Below, in pieces: positions 32,991-33,167 of a DNA stretch of 33,167 bases; the stretch's first letter is position 1; each line of letters begins with the position of its first letter. Source of the DNA: a virus; the IMG/VR virus record IMGVR_UViG_3300027668_001681, positions 1 to 33,167 of that record. One strand, given 5' to 3'. The notes under the pieces are model-generated. The model was not told the origin of the DNA. It did not search any database and was given only the letters and a program-made list of their open reading frames with translations. The translations under genes and the position numbers were made by a program.

Positions 32991-33167
32991 GTCAATCATA
33001 TTTGATTTTGATGGGACACTAGCAGACTGTAAAGAGTTACATCAAACAGCATTTCGTAATGCTGTTATGCAGCTGTGTCCTAGTGCAGAGTTTAAAGATG
33101 AAGATATAGAAGGTAGACCCACACGTGAGAAGATACGCATACTGCATACAATGGGATACGAGTTTAA
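32983..33167 (+). CDS. HAD-superfamily hydrolase (3' partial)
   Basis: The frame begins at ATG 32983, inside the end of the ACP gene, and is still open at the window edge (61 codons). The N-terminus SIIFDFDGTLADCKELH is the HAD motif I with nucleophile Asp8 and general acid Asp10. The helix QTAFRNAVMQL and the segment IEGRPTREKIRI look like the start of a subfamily I (phosphoglycolate phosphatase / beta-phosphoglucomutase type) cap. The likely reaction is removal or transfer of a phosphate on a small sugar- or acid-phosphate. It does not show the DLDNTLW motif of FkbH-type glyceryl-ACP synthases. The substrate cannot be told from this fragment. Confidence 0.88.
   Translation, partial: MHKSIIFDFDGTLADCKELHQTAFRNAVMQLCPSAEFKDEDIEGRPTREKIRILHTMGYEF

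Noticed and set aside
32983-33167. ACP plus HAD as an FkbH-type glyceryl-ACP system
   Set aside because: FkbH proteins carry a DLDNTLW-type motif; here it is DFDGTLAD with a following helix of the phosphoglycolate phosphatase type, so the ordinary HAD call is preferred.

Overview
The window is a piece of a large, A+T-rich, T4-like myovirus genome, most likely from a marine phage of the cyanophage/pelagiphage type. This rests on three things: a run of T4-style baseplate genes (central spike, gp25, gp6, then a giant wedge/tail protein), tail proteins with the mosaic beta modules typical of marine T4-like phages, and NATAAATA boxes (the T4-type late promoter) in all five intergenic gaps longer than 25 bp. 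The host cannot be read from the sequence. No tRNA, rRNA, CRISPR array, insertion sequence or integrase is visible, and no stretch longer than about 85 bp lacks a gene.

Layout. (1) 1-7730, baseplate: a 5'-truncated hub/tail-tube-associated protein, a gp5-like spike without lysozyme domain, a separate lysozyme-like protein, an HNH nuclease with a TTG start, gp25 and an enlarged gp6. (2) 7732-18447: one 3,571-residue structural protein. (3) 18493-21600: three further virion/tail-fibre-type proteins. (4) 21683-28266: an accessory operon behind an apparent sigma70 plus late promoter pair. It holds a small conserved protein, two GT-A-like proteins (one without its DxD), an unknown, a third DxD glycosyltransferase-like protein, an AcpS-type phosphopantetheinyl transferase, a radical SAM enzyme with N-terminal cysteines, and a possible sulfotransferase. 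(5) 28252-30788: three genes on the minus strand (alpha/beta-hydrolase-like, glycosyltransferase-like, unknown). (6) 30838-33167: a very compact PLP aminotransferase-like protein, a second radical SAM enzyme, an acyl carrier protein and a HAD phosphatase cut by the window end.

How the genes may work together. Regions 1-3 build the tail. Regions 4-6 look like a phage-borne small-molecule or glycan pathway: AcpS would arm the ACP at Ser40, the aminotransferase, radical SAM and HAD enzymes would act on a bound or free intermediate, and the glycosyltransferase-like, sulfotransferase-like and hydrolase-like proteins would transfer or release the product. Regions 5 and 6 appear to be driven by one nearly palindromic bidirectional late promoter (30818-30832). 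The individual enzyme assignments for AcpS, ACP, both radical SAM proteins and the HAD protein are firm. The pathway and its product are inference.
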